From assembly GCA_030427985.1 (NCBI GenBank), contig JAUIBH010000003.1, positions 16,689-80,688 on the forward strand: a stretch of DNA of 64,000 bases, in the 5' to 3' direction. A program made the position numbers and the translations under genes. Positions 17,958 to 27,662 of the stretch are shown here, piece by piece. Source of the stretch: Bacteroidia bacterium (lineage in GTDB: Bacteria; Bacteroidota; Bacteroidia; Flavobacteriales; Flavobacteriaceae). Each line of letters starts with the position of its first letter. Position 1 is the first letter of the stretch. A model generated the notes under the pieces. It made no database searches. It was not told the DNA's origin and saw only the letters and a program-made list of their open reading frames with translations.

Positions 17958-19148
17958 CTAATCTTCATCAATGCGGTTTTCATCAAAAGCGGATGGGAGT
18001 AATTTAGGGATCAACTTGATGAAAATGGGCAATAAAACAGCTCCACCAGGTAACATGAAAATGGCCAAAGAAGGAATACTTTTAAAGATATCCACCAACT
18101 GATTTTGAACTTTTTTCTTCTCCTCCGCACTCAAATCCTTAACAGTTGACTTGGATAAAAGAGTCAAAAGTTCCTTACTTTCCATGAGTTCTTTTTTGAG
18201 CCTTTTGCTATTTCTGAGAATTAATTTGCTTACATTTTTAGACATTCCGTCATAGAATTGAACCGCTAAATTTTTGTCGTTCAAGTAGGCAATTTTGTCC
18301 TTGTTGGCATCAAAAAATTTCTTCACAAAATTCAGTTCAGATTGCACTTCATTTTCGGACATTCCCAAGTCCTTACCAAGACCAAAAATGTAGTCAGATT
18401 CTGTGTAGTCCAAAGACTTGTCTTCCCAGATGGTCAAACAGGCTATATCTAAAAAATAATCCTTCTCAATTTTGGTGAAATTCTTGCTGAACAGATCACG
18501 ATAAGAACCATCAAATTTTGCTTTATCCAAATCGACATAGGTCAGAGAAGAGGCCAAAAGTTGTATTAGTTTGGCATCATTTTCATGGGTCTCTTTAGAG
18601 TTTAGGGCATGATATGCAATGTTTATGGTTACGTATTCCAACAATTGGGCATGCTCCATCATTGGTATTTTCCCTTGCAAATAGACCCTAAAAATCAAAA
18701 TATCCACATATAATAGTGAGTTGGTCAAACTATTTCCAAAAGCGCGATTAAATGCATTTCCACCTAAATAAATCCGCGAGTCAATCAGTTTTTCCAACTG
18801 CGATTCCGTTTTGGACCCACTCAAAATTTTATTCAAAAAAGAAATTCGGCCCACCTCCAAGGCTTGGTAGTACTCAAAAATGGTATTGACAAAATCAGGA
18901 AAATCAGAATCTTTCTTTTCAAATTGAAAGGTGAAATAGAGCGCGGTGAGTAAATTGATCTTGGCAATTTCATCCTCACTAAGGGTATGCTCCACTTCAA
19001 TAAAAGGGGGTATATCCAAGTGTACACCATATACAAAACCATTCCTTTTAAGTTCTTGGTACAAGCTCTCAAAATCAGAATAAATTTCGGTTTCCTTATC
19101 AACAAGGTGCCCAAACTTGTTGATCCATCCAGAAGCTGAAGGGTTCAT
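17958..19148 (-). CDS. LETM1-related protein
   Basis: 396 aa; C-terminal 'VDIFKSIPSLAIFMLPGGAVLLPIFIKLIPKLLPSAFDENR' resembles LETM1-like domain. Confidence 0.7.
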   Translation of the reverse strand: MNPSASGWINKFGHLVDKETEIYSDFESLYQELKRNGFVYGVHLDIPPFIEVEHTLSEDEIAKINLLTALYFTFQFEKKDSDFPDFVNTIFEYYQALEVGRISFLNKILSGSKTESQLEKLIDSRIYLGGNAFNRAFGNSLTNSLLYVDILIFRVYLQGKIPMMEHAQLLEYVTINIAYHALNSKETHENDAKLIQLLASSLTYVDLDKAKFDGSYRDLFSKNFTKIEKDYFLDIACLTIWEDKSLDYTESDYIFGLGKDLGMSENEVQSELNFVKKFFDANKDKIAYLNDKNLAVQFYDGMSKNVSKLILRNSKRLKKELMESKELLTLLSKSTVKDLSAEEKKKVQNQLVDIFKSIPSLAIFMLPGGAVLLPIFIKLIPKLLPSAFDENRIDED

Positions 19149-19316
19149 TGCGTCCTATTTGCAGGCTAAAGTAAAGCAAATTATGGGACTTTTTAAGAAC
19201 CATTGGCAAATGCCGCATTATCATTTCATTAAGGTTTTTTTAACAATTTAAAACCAAACCACCTCTTCAAAGGTTCCGTAGGTAGGGGTGTAGGAAACAT
19301 ATAAAAACAGTTAACA

Positions 19317-20009
19317 ATGAAAAAAACAACAAAAATTGCAATGGGATTGGGCGTATTGACTCTCCTGACCATTGCATTGGTATCAGCAGATCACATTGAT
19401 GCACCCTCGGCAGCAGGGTCAACGGCGGACATAGCCGATTTTTATGCCTTTGAGCCCAGTGAAGGCTCAGACAATACGGTATTTGTGGTGGATGTACAAT
19501 CTGATGTGCTTCCAGAATTGGCCTATGGCTCTTTCGATGAGGATGTATTGACAGAAATCAATATTGATTTGGATGGAGATTTAGTAGAAGACCAAGTAAT
19601 TCAGGCTATCGCAAGAGATGGTAGAATGTACTTTTTTGGACCGACCAGTCCCGATCAAACTGGATTGAACAGTCAGGTGCTTGTAGATTATCCCTTGGGG
19701 GATGTTGAGATTTCAGCAGCAACTCCAATGGTGGAGACCACATCGGATGGAGTATCCTTGTTTGCAGGTCCTAGACAAGATCCCTTCTTTTTCGATTTCT
19801 TCCAGTTCAATGCTGTAATCTCTCCTGAAACGGATTCAGCTCCTGGCGGATTTCTCCCACCTGAAGAAGCAGCCGACACTTTTGATGGAGCAAACACCTT
19901 GTCCATCATTGTAGAAATTCCCAATAGTATGTTGGGAGCGCCAACGGCTACAAACGCCTTGGGACTTACAGTGTACAAAACTTGGGTAACAACAAATAGA
20001 AAACAATAG
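19317..20009 (+). CDS. DUF4331-like protein, N-terminal half (secreted)
   Basis: 230 aa; signal peptide, 'SADHIDAPSAAGSTADIADFYAFEP' (DUF4331 N-terminal signature), ends 'LTVYKTWVTTNRKQ'. Confidence 0.8.
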   Translation: MKKTTKIAMGLGVLTLLTIALVSADHIDAPSAAGSTADIADFYAFEPSEGSDNTVFVVDVQSDVLPELAYGSFDEDVLTEINIDLDGDLVEDQVIQAIARDGRMYFFGPTSPDQTGLNSQVLVDYPLGDVEISAATPMVETTSDGVSLFAGPRQDPFFFDFFQFNAVISPETDSAPGGFLPPEEAADTFDGANTLSIIVEIPNSMLGAPTATNALGLTVYKTWVTTNRKQ

Positions 20010-20029
20010 AACCTTAAAAAAATAAGAAC

Positions 20030-20773
20030 ATGAGACTAAAACATATAACATATTTAATGGCCCTGATGCTAACCTTAGGTTTGGCAACAGCATGTAGTAA
20101 TGACGATGAATCTCCAGACTATAGCGGTATGAATGATGACATGATGATGGACGATGACATGATGATGGATGACGATGACATGATGGGAACCGATTTTACA
20201 GGAACCTATGCCCAGGTTGATCATTTAGGTCGTCCCGGAATCAATACAACCCTTAGCTTTGACATGGAGGGAGAACCCAGCGTGAAAGATGCGCACAACA
20301 CTACTATTCCATCTGAAATGGGAACTACTTTCCAAGTAGGTTTTCAGGCTAGATTGGAACAATATCATGATGTGTACGCTCTTAAATTAGGCCTTGATCC
20401 TGCAGATGTGGACTATGAGAACAACATTTTAGGACTGGATGCAGCAACACTTACTACGGTGTTGGCTGCAGATGTCTTGGAAGTGGCCCCAGATTTACCC
20501 ACTACATATTTTGACCCGGGCACGGATTTTGACAACGACGGCAGAATATTGGTGCCAGATGGTGATGAAGTGGCCCTTACGGGCAGACATCCCAATGATG
20601 ATATTATCGACGTTTCACTCATTTTGTTCTTCGGCGGGGCGGAGGGTGACCGTTTTAGTGGTCAGGATTTAGATGACGACGGAATGGCGGATTTGCCAAG
20701 GCTCACCTCAGATGGGGTTGGACTTACAGCAAATATATCAACAACTTTCCCTTATTTGGGAGATCCTGAGTAA
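20030..20773 (+). CDS. DUF4331-like lipoprotein, C-terminal half
   Basis: 247 aa; lipobox (LGLATAC), Asp/Met-rich linker, 'YAQVDHLGRPGINTTLSF' as in the second half of DUF4331 proteins. Confidence 0.75.
   Translation: MRLKHITYLMALMLTLGLATACSNDDESPDYSGMNDDMMMDDDMMMDDDDMMGTDFTGTYAQVDHLGRPGINTTLSFDMEGEPSVKDAHNTTIPSEMGTTFQVGFQARLEQYHDVYALKLGLDPADVDYENNILGLDAATLTTVLAADVLEVAPDLPTTYFDPGTDFDNDGRILVPDGDEVALTGRHPNDDIIDVSLILFFGGAEGDRFSGQDLDDDGMADLPRLTSDGVGLTANISTTFPYLGDPE
20135..20185 (+). repeat. In-frame tandem repeat encoding Asp/Met-rich linker
   Basis: GATGACATGATGATGGAC / GATGACATGATGATGGAT / GACGATGACATGATG (18-bp units). Confidence 0.8.
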
Positions 20774-20790
20774 TTGCTATGAAAAGGAGC

Positions 20791-20820
20791 GGGGAGAGGC
20801 TCGTCCTCTCCCTTTTTTTA
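20791..20820 (+). terminator. Rho-independent terminator
   Basis: GGGAGAGG-CTCGT-CCTCTCCC followed by TTTTTTT. Confidence 0.85.
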
Positions 20821-20839
20821 AACAACAACACACACAATT

Positions 20840-22126
20840 ATGGACACACTGAAATTAAAATATATATCCCTTTTTTTGATAACAATGGTTTTGCTTTCCT
20901 GCAAACAGGAATCAGGCTTCAAAACCCAAAAGGGAGATTATGACCGTTATCTAGCTGCAGAACCGACAAAGACCACCTCAAAGTATTTTGAGCTTTGGGA
21001 CAACAAGATAAAATCGGATAGTTTGCAATTGCTGAGTTTGGGCAATGTGGCCGGCGAATACAATAGGTTTTTCCAAGGTACTGGGGATATCAAATATTTA
21101 AAAATGGCCGAACAATCGCTACAAAAAGCGGTTGAGATTGCAGCTGTGGGCAAGGCAGGTTATTATAGGGCTCTGGCTAGAAATTATATTTCCCAACATC
21201 GGTTTAAGGAAGCCTTGCAACTGGCCCAAAAAGCAAGAAAAATGGGAAGTGGTGTTAATGACACCCAAGCTCTACTATTTGATGTGCATATGGAATTGGG
21301 TAACTATGACAAGGCCAATACATATCTGGACAGCATCAGCAATATGTCAGATTTTGGATATTTAATCCGCTTGGCTAAATGGAACGACCATAAAGGTGAT
21401 TTGGATACCGCTATCCGATTTATGGAAAAAGCCGCCCAAAAGGCGGAATCGTCCAAAAATAGAAGTATGCTCTTGTGGTCCTACACCAACTTGGCTGATT
21501 TCTACGGCCATGCGGGACGTATCGAGGATTCATACCAAATGTATTTGCGTGCCTTGCGATTGGATCCACAAAATGCCTATGCCAAAAAAGGGATTGCTTG
21601 GATTGTATATTCCCATGAGCGCAATGGAAAAGAAGCCTTACGTATTTTGGATTCCATCCTTACCAAACACCAATCTCCCGAGTATTATCTATTAAAAGCA
21701 GAAATTGCGGAATTCATGGGTAATGAAGTGCTTAAGCTTGAGGCCTTGGACAACTACTATAAAAAAGTTCAGCATACCGACTACGGAGATATGTACAATG
21801 CATACAATGTAGATTTTTATATCGACATGAATGTGGAGGAAAAAGCGATGAAATTGGCACAAAAGGAGGTTCAAAATCGACCTACACCGGAATCTTATAG
21901 CCTATTGGCCTATAGTTACTTCACAAAAGGGGAAAAAGAAAAAGCACTCGAGATTGTAGAAACACATATTGTTGGAAAAACTTTTGAACCAGGGATACTT
22001 TCCAGAGCGGCCGAAATCTATAAAGCCAACGGGAGTCATGGCAAAGTAAAGGAGTTGAAGCAGGAATTGGTTGGTGCTATCTATGAACTAGGGCCGGTTA
22101 TGGAATCTCAAATTTTGAGCCTATAA
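20840..22126 (+). CDS. Tetratricopeptide repeat lipoprotein
   Basis: 428 aa; lipobox (LLSC), multiple TPR-like units (AEQSLQKAVEIAAVGKAGYYRALARNYISQHRFKEALQLAQKA). Confidence 0.85.
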   Translation: MDTLKLKYISLFLITMVLLSCKQESGFKTQKGDYDRYLAAEPTKTTSKYFELWDNKIKSDSLQLLSLGNVAGEYNRFFQGTGDIKYLKMAEQSLQKAVEIAAVGKAGYYRALARNYISQHRFKEALQLAQKARKMGSGVNDTQALLFDVHMELGNYDKANTYLDSISNMSDFGYLIRLAKWNDHKGDLDTAIRFMEKAAQKAESSKNRSMLLWSYTNLADFYGHAGRIEDSYQMYLRALRLDPQNAYAKKGIAWIVYSHERNGKEALRILDSILTKHQSPEYYLLKAEIAEFMGNEVLKLEALDNYYKKVQHTDYGDMYNAYNVDFYIDMNVEEKAMKLAQKEVQNRPTPESYSLLAYSYFTKGEKEKALEIVETHIVGKTFEPGILSRAAEIYKANGSHGKVKELKQELVGAIYELGPVMESQILSL

Positions 22127-22191
22127 AGCCAAACGACATGGATGTTGAAAACAAAGCGGTGGTTTATGCTATTGCTTGGTTGTTGTTTTGG

Positions 22192-22217
22192 ATACGTCAT
22201 GGGAAACCATGGCGTAT
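22192..22217 (+). terminator. Hairpin between convergent TPR and mscS genes
   Basis: ATACGTCATGG-GAAA-CCATGGCGTAT, 11-bp stem with one wobble; weak T-rich tail. Confidence 0.5.
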
Positions 22218-22222
22218 TTCAT

Positions 22223-22768
22223 TTAATCCTCGAAGTCATTTTCAGTAGTTTCTTCATCCTCATCCTCGTGCTTTAGAATTTCAATGCCTTTTTGAATGAC
22301 TAAATTGGTGGGAATGGTAATCCTACGACCATCATCCGTCCGCATAAAAAGATAAAAACCACTAATGTCCTCCACCTTGCCCGTCCAGTCAAAATCCTTG
22401 TCCTGAACCCTAATACGATCTCCCAAGCGTAAGGGGTGGTTAAAAAACAAAATCACACTTGCCGTTAAATTGGAAAGAATGGACCATTGTGCTACAAATC
22501 CAATGCCCAAAATGGCAAGGACCGAGGATAAAAAAAGGGAAAAGTCTTCCAAGTTAACGCCCCAAATCAGAGAAACACCAACAAATGCAAGTATATAGAA
22601 CAAAAGATTACTCAGGTAAAAAATTATCTTTCTACTGTTCATGTCTATGGAACTGGTCTTGCCAAATCTTCGTATGGCCCTTTTGGTTAGCGAATTCAAC
22701 GCAATAATGACTACCAATAAAATTATGGTAACCAAAATTTCAGTTTTAAAGGACATTGGATCTAACAT
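22223..22768 (-). CDS. Small-conductance mechanosensitive channel (MscS family)
   Basis: 181 aa; TM segments and MscS beta-domain 'SVILFFNHPLRLGDRIRVQDKDFDWTGKVEDISGFYLFMRTDDGRRITIPTNLV'. Confidence 0.9.
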   Translation of the reverse strand: MLDPMSFKTEILVTIILLVVIIALNSLTKRAIRRFGKTSSIDMNSRKIIFYLSNLLFYILAFVGVSLIWGVNLEDFSLFLSSVLAILGIGFVAQWSILSNLTASVILFFNHPLRLGDRIRVQDKDFDWTGKVEDISGFYLFMRTDDGRRITIPTNLVIQKGIEILKHEDEDEETTENDFED

Positions 22769-22837
22769 GGGTATTACTTGGTAAATTTGAATTAACTTAT
22801 ACTCTAAACTACAAAGAACGGATTTACTTTTACTAAA

Positions 22838-23818
22838 ATGACAACAGATTTCGAAAATAATACATGGGTCATCAACTACTCTCTCGACAACTATTACAAT
22901 AAGAAATTTTCTTTGGCCGATGACAGTGCGCTTTCCAAAAAAGACAAGACCATTACATGGGTCAATACCTATGGCCTCAATTATATGGATGAGTTCAGGG
23001 CGATGGTTATCGATAACGATTTGGACGATTTTTTACTTCGATTATTCGCCAATCAAAATTTGGGCAACAAGGTCATAGAATTGGAGGAACAGCTCTTTAT
23101 TGCTGTTCGCATTTTAAAAACCGAGAACCATAATTTGGAGTCTGAACAAATGTTCTTCGTGGTGGGCAAGGATTTTATTTGGTGCATACAAGAAAAATGG
23201 GGCGATCATTTTGATTGGATTCGCAACCGTATTTTTGATAATAAGGGTATCATCCGAAAAAAGCGGGCCGATTATTTACTCTACTTCATTTTAGAAACCA
23301 TAATTTCCAATTACAAGGAGAAATACGAAGAAATTGTGTTAATGGAGAATATGCTAGACAGGGCAACCAAGTTGGAACCTACCCCAGAGTTTATGTTTGA
23401 AGTGGAACAGAACAAAGCCACAATTCACCAATTTAAAAAAGCGTCACATGGACTTCGAGACATTGCAGTGCGCTTGGAACGCGTGGAGGTAAAAGGGTTT
23501 CAAACCAAATATTTTAGTGAAATTAGGGAGCAAGTCAATGGACTTACCAACGACATTGATTCGGATATTCAAGAATTGGAAAGCCAGATAAATCTCTTTT
23601 TCAGTATTCAGGGACATCGTTTGAACGAGGTAATGAAGACCCTCACTATCTTTTCCGTAATCTTTATCCCCTTAACGTTTTTGGCTGGAATTTATGGGAT
23701 GAATTTTGAAAATATACCTGAGCTAAATTGGCATTATGGCTATTTTATTCTTTTGGGACTGATGTTGGTCGTCACTTTGATTTCCATTATTATTTTCAAA
23801 CGGAAAAAGTGGTTTTAA
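22838..23818 (+). CDS. CorA-family magnesium/divalent cation transporter
   Basis: 326 aa; C-terminal TM pair with GMN motif (AGIYGMNFENIPELNWHYGYF). Confidence 0.9.
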   Translation: MTTDFENNTWVINYSLDNYYNKKFSLADDSALSKKDKTITWVNTYGLNYMDEFRAMVIDNDLDDFLLRLFANQNLGNKVIELEEQLFIAVRILKTENHNLESEQMFFVVGKDFIWCIQEKWGDHFDWIRNRIFDNKGIIRKKRADYLLYFILETIISNYKEKYEEIVLMENMLDRATKLEPTPEFMFEVEQNKATIHQFKKASHGLRDIAVRLERVEVKGFQTKYFSEIREQVNGLTNDIDSDIQELESQINLFFSIQGHRLNEVMKTLTIFSVIFIPLTFLAGIYGMNFENIPELNWHYGYFILLGLMLVVTLISIIIFKRKKWF

Positions 23819-24811
23819 CTATTGCAGAAGTAGGCGAAATCCATATACCTGAAGATCTTCTTGTTTAAAATCCAAATCTTCTGAACGGACAAATCCGAGT
23901 TTTTCATACATCTTCCAAGCCACTTTCATGTAAGCGGTGCTGTGGATGATCACTTGTGCATGACCTGCTTTTCTGGCCCTTTCAATACAGGCAACGCTCA
24001 AGGCCTTACCTATTCCCAACCCCCTTGCGGATGGATCAACCGCCAACAACCGAAAGCCGGAAGCATTTTTCTCTTGTGTAACGGTGCCCCCTGCGCCATA
24101 CTGTTGTATGTCACCAAAATAAAGTACAGCACCAAGAATTTTTCCATCATCCGATATGGCCATCAAGAGCTCTACCTCTGGTTTTTGGGTGAAATCGCCT
24201 ATATTGGCCAAGGTTTGGTAGTATTTAGGCTGTTCATCTGCCTTGGGAAACCCTTCAAGTCCTGAGTATACATCTACCATGAGTTTTCCAATGGCCTTAA
24301 AATCGGTAGGTCTTGCATTCTGAATGGTGTAAGCTTTTTGGCCAAAGCGTTTTTGGTAGCGCTCCTTAAATCCCAATGCATCAAAATCTTGTTCCAACTT
24401 ATTTAAGTTTTTAAGAAATGCATCGCTTACAAATTCTTTTAAAACCTCTTGAATCCGATTCCACTCTTTTTCAAAAACCGGCAGTGCTTCTATTCCTTTT
24501 TCGGAGAGTTGAATAAAGGTCTTCCGGCCATCACTGGGGTCTTTGGAACTTTCAAGGTAACCTTGAGCTTTCATTTTTCGGGTAATCTTGATCATGGCAG
24601 GGTGGGAAAATCCCAGGGCACTTGCAATTTCTGTTACGGTAAGCTTTCCTGTTTCCTTCAACAATAAAAAAATAACATGCCAATTGGGTTCGATACCTAA
24701 ATCTAAGCCTGAATAATGCTCTAAAGTACTGGAAGCAATCTTTTCATTGAGTCTTTTGATTCGGGCCGTAAACCCCAAATGCCCTAATTCTTGTAAAAAA
24801 TCGGTTTTCAT
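23819..24811 (-). CDS. Bifunctional MarR-type HTH regulator / GNAT acetyltransferase
   Basis: 330 aa; N-terminal MarR wHTH (LTVTEIASALGFSHPAMIKITRKMKAQGYLESSKDPSDGRKTFIQLS), C-terminal GNAT (LAVDPSARGLGIGKALSVACIERARKAG). Confidence 0.92.
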   Translation of the reverse strand: MKTDFLQELGHLGFTARIKRLNEKIASSTLEHYSGLDLGIEPNWHVIFLLLKETGKLTVTEIASALGFSHPAMIKITRKMKAQGYLESSKDPSDGRKTFIQLSEKGIEALPVFEKEWNRIQEVLKEFVSDAFLKNLNKLEQDFDALGFKERYQKRFGQKAYTIQNARPTDFKAIGKLMVDVYSGLEGFPKADEQPKYYQTLANIGDFTQKPEVELLMAISDDGKILGAVLYFGDIQQYGAGGTVTQEKNASGFRLLAVDPSARGLGIGKALSVACIERARKAGHAQVIIHSTAYMKVAWKMYEKLGFVRSEDLDFKQEDLQVYGFRLLLQ

Positions 24812-24818
24812 ATACTAT

Positions 24819-24860
24819 GTAACTAGTTACGCAAATATATGAAAATACGTAATCAGTTAC
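24819..24860. promoter_or_regulatory. Two MarR-type operator palindromes
   Basis: GTAACTAGTTAC (24819-24830) and GTAATCAGTTAC (24849-24860), centres 30 bp apart, just upstream of the MarR-GNAT start at 24811. Confidence 0.6.
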
Positions 24861-24885
24861 ATAAAATTACATTCAAAAAGTTGGA

Positions 24886-25680
24886 TTAAGCGCCAACGGC
24901 ACCTAAGGTGTACAATTGCTCCAGGGTAGGGGTCTCACTACCACCTATGGGCTCCAAGGTGATACCGAACGCTTCAGATGCATTTGGATTTTCAAGCGTG
25001 AACAATTTGGTGTTATCTGATGCCAGATCATCCAACAATCCAATACTAGTCGGAGTCAATGGGTCCAATTTCAAAGACCAGACTTGATAGGTAAATCCAG
25101 GTGGCGGATCGGGAAGTCCTTGGGCATCTATAATAACTTTTTGTTCTTCTTGGTTCCAATACGCCTTGGCGTATGAATCTGGGGAAACAGCCTGCCCCCC
25201 CAAAGCTATTACGGTAACATTTTTATCGCGCAGTTCTTCTAATAAGCTTTCTTTGTCGGCAACCTCTTCGCGGGTTGTGGAAATGATTTCTTCTAGATTT
25301 TCTTTTTCTTGATTACTGATTTCTATCTCAGATTTTAAGTTCGTGTTCTGGAAGTACATCCAAAGGGTACCCGCTGCAAATAGTATAGCTGCCGCCCAAC
25401 CTAAATAACTGCCCCAAGGTGTTTTCTTTTCAGATGATGCAGGCATAAAGGGAATCACATCGTCCAACTCAGCCCTTAGTTTTGCAAAACCATCTTCGGG
25501 CATTTTTGGTGAGGTGGTACGGGTAAGCTCCATCATGGCCGCTTCAATGGCTTCAATTTCCTTTTTTATTTCAGGATATTGAATGGCATAGTGTTGCACC
25601 TCCAAGTTTTGCTCAGGTGTCAATGCTCCCGCCACGTAGAGTTCCAAAATTCCGGATGCTATGTATTTTTCAACTTCCAT
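24886..25680 (-). CDS. Anti-sigma factor (RskA-like)
   Basis: 264 aa; 'ILELYVAGALTPEQNLEVQHYAIQYPEIKKEIEAIE', single TM, C-terminal anti-sigma-K-like 'DPPPGFTYQVWSLK'; adjacent to sigma factor gene. Confidence 0.88.
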   Translation of the reverse strand: MEVEKYIASGILELYVAGALTPEQNLEVQHYAIQYPEIKKEIEAIEAAMMELTRTTSPKMPEDGFAKLRAELDDVIPFMPASSEKKTPWGSYLGWAAAILFAAGTLWMYFQNTNLKSEIEISNQEKENLEEIISTTREEVADKESLLEELRDKNVTVIALGGQAVSPDSYAKAYWNQEEQKVIIDAQGLPDPPPGFTYQVWSLKLDPLTPTSIGLLDDLASDNTKLFTLENPNASEAFGITLEPIGGSETPTLEQLYTLGAVGA

Positions 25681-25683
25681 TTG

Positions 25684-26211
25684 TTATGCCATGTTTTTCC
25701 GAATTGCGGAAATACAGCTTCGTATTCGTGTTTTAATAGTGCCAATGGGTGTTTTAAGTTCCTTGGCCGCTTCTTTTTGGGTATACCCCTTAAAATAAAG
25801 CATATCAATTAAAAGGATACACTTGTCCTTTAGCCCCTTAAGCAAGGACTGTAGCCCAATAGTATCAATTTTTCCATTTAGGTCTTCACTATTTTCATAA
25901 ATACCTACGAGAGAATCCACAGGTAGGTTTTTCTTTTGGTTTTTATGGCTTTTTGAGCGCAGTTCATCGATTGCAGTGTTTCGTGCAATATTCAATATCC
26001 AAGTAAAAAATCGGCCTTTGGATGCATCATACTGATCAGACTTGTCCCAAATCTTCATAAATACATCCTGACAAAGTTCTTGGGAACGCTCTGGGTCTTT
26101 AAGGATGACATTGATAACCCCACAAATATTCTCCGCATACATATTGTACAACGTCTCAAACGCGACCTTATCCTTCTTTTGAAATTGTTGTATGAGGTTA
26201 TCTAGATGCAT
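25684..26211 (-). CDS. ECF-type RNA polymerase sigma factor
   Basis: Sigma-70 region 2 (ELCQDVFMKIWDKSDQYDASKGRFFTWILNIARNTAIDELRS) and region 4 (GYTQKEAAKELKTPIGTIKTRIRS). ATG at 26211 preferred; the ORF extends to 26268. Confidence 0.93.
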   Translation of the reverse strand: MHLDNLIQQFQKKDKVAFETLYNMYAENICGVINVILKDPERSQELCQDVFMKIWDKSDQYDASKGRFFTWILNIARNTAIDELRSKSHKNQKKNLPVDSLVGIYENSEDLNGKIDTIGLQSLLKGLKDKCILLIDMLYFKGYTQKEAAKELKTPIGTIKTRIRSCISAIRKNMA

Positions 26212-26292
26212 AGCAATTGCGCTAAAGATATGAAAAATAGAGTTGGTTCCTAACCTAGGAAAGAACAAAGGTAGATACCAATCTTACGGGAT

Positions 26293-27600
26293 TTATTGTG
26301 GGTTTTTAGCCTTAATACTGGCGATGGCCATAAAGGTCAAGAAGGACAGTCCCAACCAGCCAACCAATCGATACGACCCAAACGTTGAAAAGAAAAAACT
26401 GAAAATGGGTGGAGCCAAGGCACTCGCCAAAACCAAAAAACTCATCACCTTACCGGTAATGGCCCCCAGGTGGTCGCGACCGTAGAAACGTGGCCAAGCA
26501 ATGGCATTCAACACAGCAAAAAAGCCACCCATGGTTCCAAAACCTGCAATCAAAAAAGGAATTCCGAAGGGATAGGCCAAAAAGAGGAATCCCGTTGCGG
26601 CCAAAATACCGCCACCCAACATTAAATAGAGATACAATTTTAAAGGAAGACTGTCACTCAACCAATTGAACACGGTTGATACCGTAACGGCAACCACCGA
26701 GCCGGGCAAGAAAATAGCAATAGCGTCTTCTTTGGGAAACCCTTCACTCGCAAAAATAGAGATGACATGAAAGGTCAATCCAGTGATAAAAAAACTGTTG
26801 AAGGCCAACATAAAAGCATACATCCAAAAGGCACGGGTAGCCATAGCCTCTTTGAGGTTGAATTGCTGATATCCAATTTGAGGTGTTTTGTCATCGGTTT
26901 CCGCTCCATTTTTATAACCATCGGGAACAAGTCCATGTTCCTCGGGTTTGTTTTTGTAAAAGAGAAATACCAAAATACTGAAAATGAACAAGCCCAATGC
27001 CAAGTACCGCCAGGCGTTCTGCCAGCCATTACCATCTATCAAGGCACTGACCCAGAGTGGAGAAGATGAAAAGCCAAAGGAAAGGGCGACACTACTGAAC
27101 ATATTTACCTTTCCGCGGTTTTTATCGAACCAAATCATGATCATGTTTCGGGAAGCCATGGTCAAAATGCCTTGACCCGTAAAACGTAGCAGAAAAAAGA
27201 GCGTAGTGATCAATACAAAAGGAATAATCCAAGTTTCTTGATTCAACAGCTGCTGGATAAATTCACTCATTTGGACGGACCATGAGCATAACAGAAGGGT
27301 GATGGCCAAAACTAATGTGGCAAAAAAGGCCACATAACGGGCGCCATAACGATCGAACCAAACCCCACCGCGACTAATAAACAAAGAGCTCATAATGGTC
27401 CCAATCATGTAAGCATTACTGAATTGGTTTCGACTCAACCCCAAAGCATCTTTTACAGGATCGGTAAATACGGATACACCAATGGTTTGCCCAGGAATAC
27501 TGCAATACACACCCAGGGTGCCCATGAGCAGGATAACGTACCCATAGAAAAAAGGACTCTTGGCAGGGTTGATGGTAAAGGTATTCTGGACTTTGGACAT
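26293..27600 (-). CDS. MFS transporter
   Basis: 435 aa, about 12 TM segments, MFS pattern (SRGGVWFDRYGARYVAFFATLVLAIT). Confidence 0.9.
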   Translation of the reverse strand: MSKVQNTFTINPAKSPFFYGYVILLMGTLGVYCSIPGQTIGVSVFTDPVKDALGLSRNQFSNAYMIGTIMSSLFISRGGVWFDRYGARYVAFFATLVLAITLLLCSWSVQMSEFIQQLLNQETWIIPFVLITTLFFLLRFTGQGILTMASRNMIMIWFDKNRGKVNMFSSVALSFGFSSSPLWVSALIDGNGWQNAWRYLALGLFIFSILVFLFYKNKPEEHGLVPDGYKNGAETDDKTPQIGYQQFNLKEAMATRAFWMYAFMLAFNSFFITGLTFHVISIFASEGFPKEDAIAIFLPGSVVAVTVSTVFNWLSDSLPLKLYLYLMLGGGILAATGFLFLAYPFGIPFLIAGFGTMGGFFAVLNAIAWPRFYGRDHLGAITGKVMSFLVLASALAPPIFSFFFSTFGSYRLVGWLGLSFLTFMAIASIKAKNPQ

Positions 27601-27662
27601 GGTCGGTTGTCAGCTGACAAAAGTAGTGGTTTTGTCAACAAGAAAAACCAAAGCAATCGAGA

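Noticed and set aside
19317-20773. Frameshift within a single DUF4331 gene
   Set aside because: The second ORF has its own start, lipoprotein signal and extra linker, separated from the first by an intergenic gap, so fission fits better than frameshift.
22142-22276. 44-aa ORF MLKTKRWFMLLLGCCFGYVMGNHGVFHLI..., considered a truncated gene after the TPR gene
   Set aside because: It overlaps the mscS 3' end on the opposite strand and is largely explained by an 11-bp hairpin at 22192..22217; no homology recognised.
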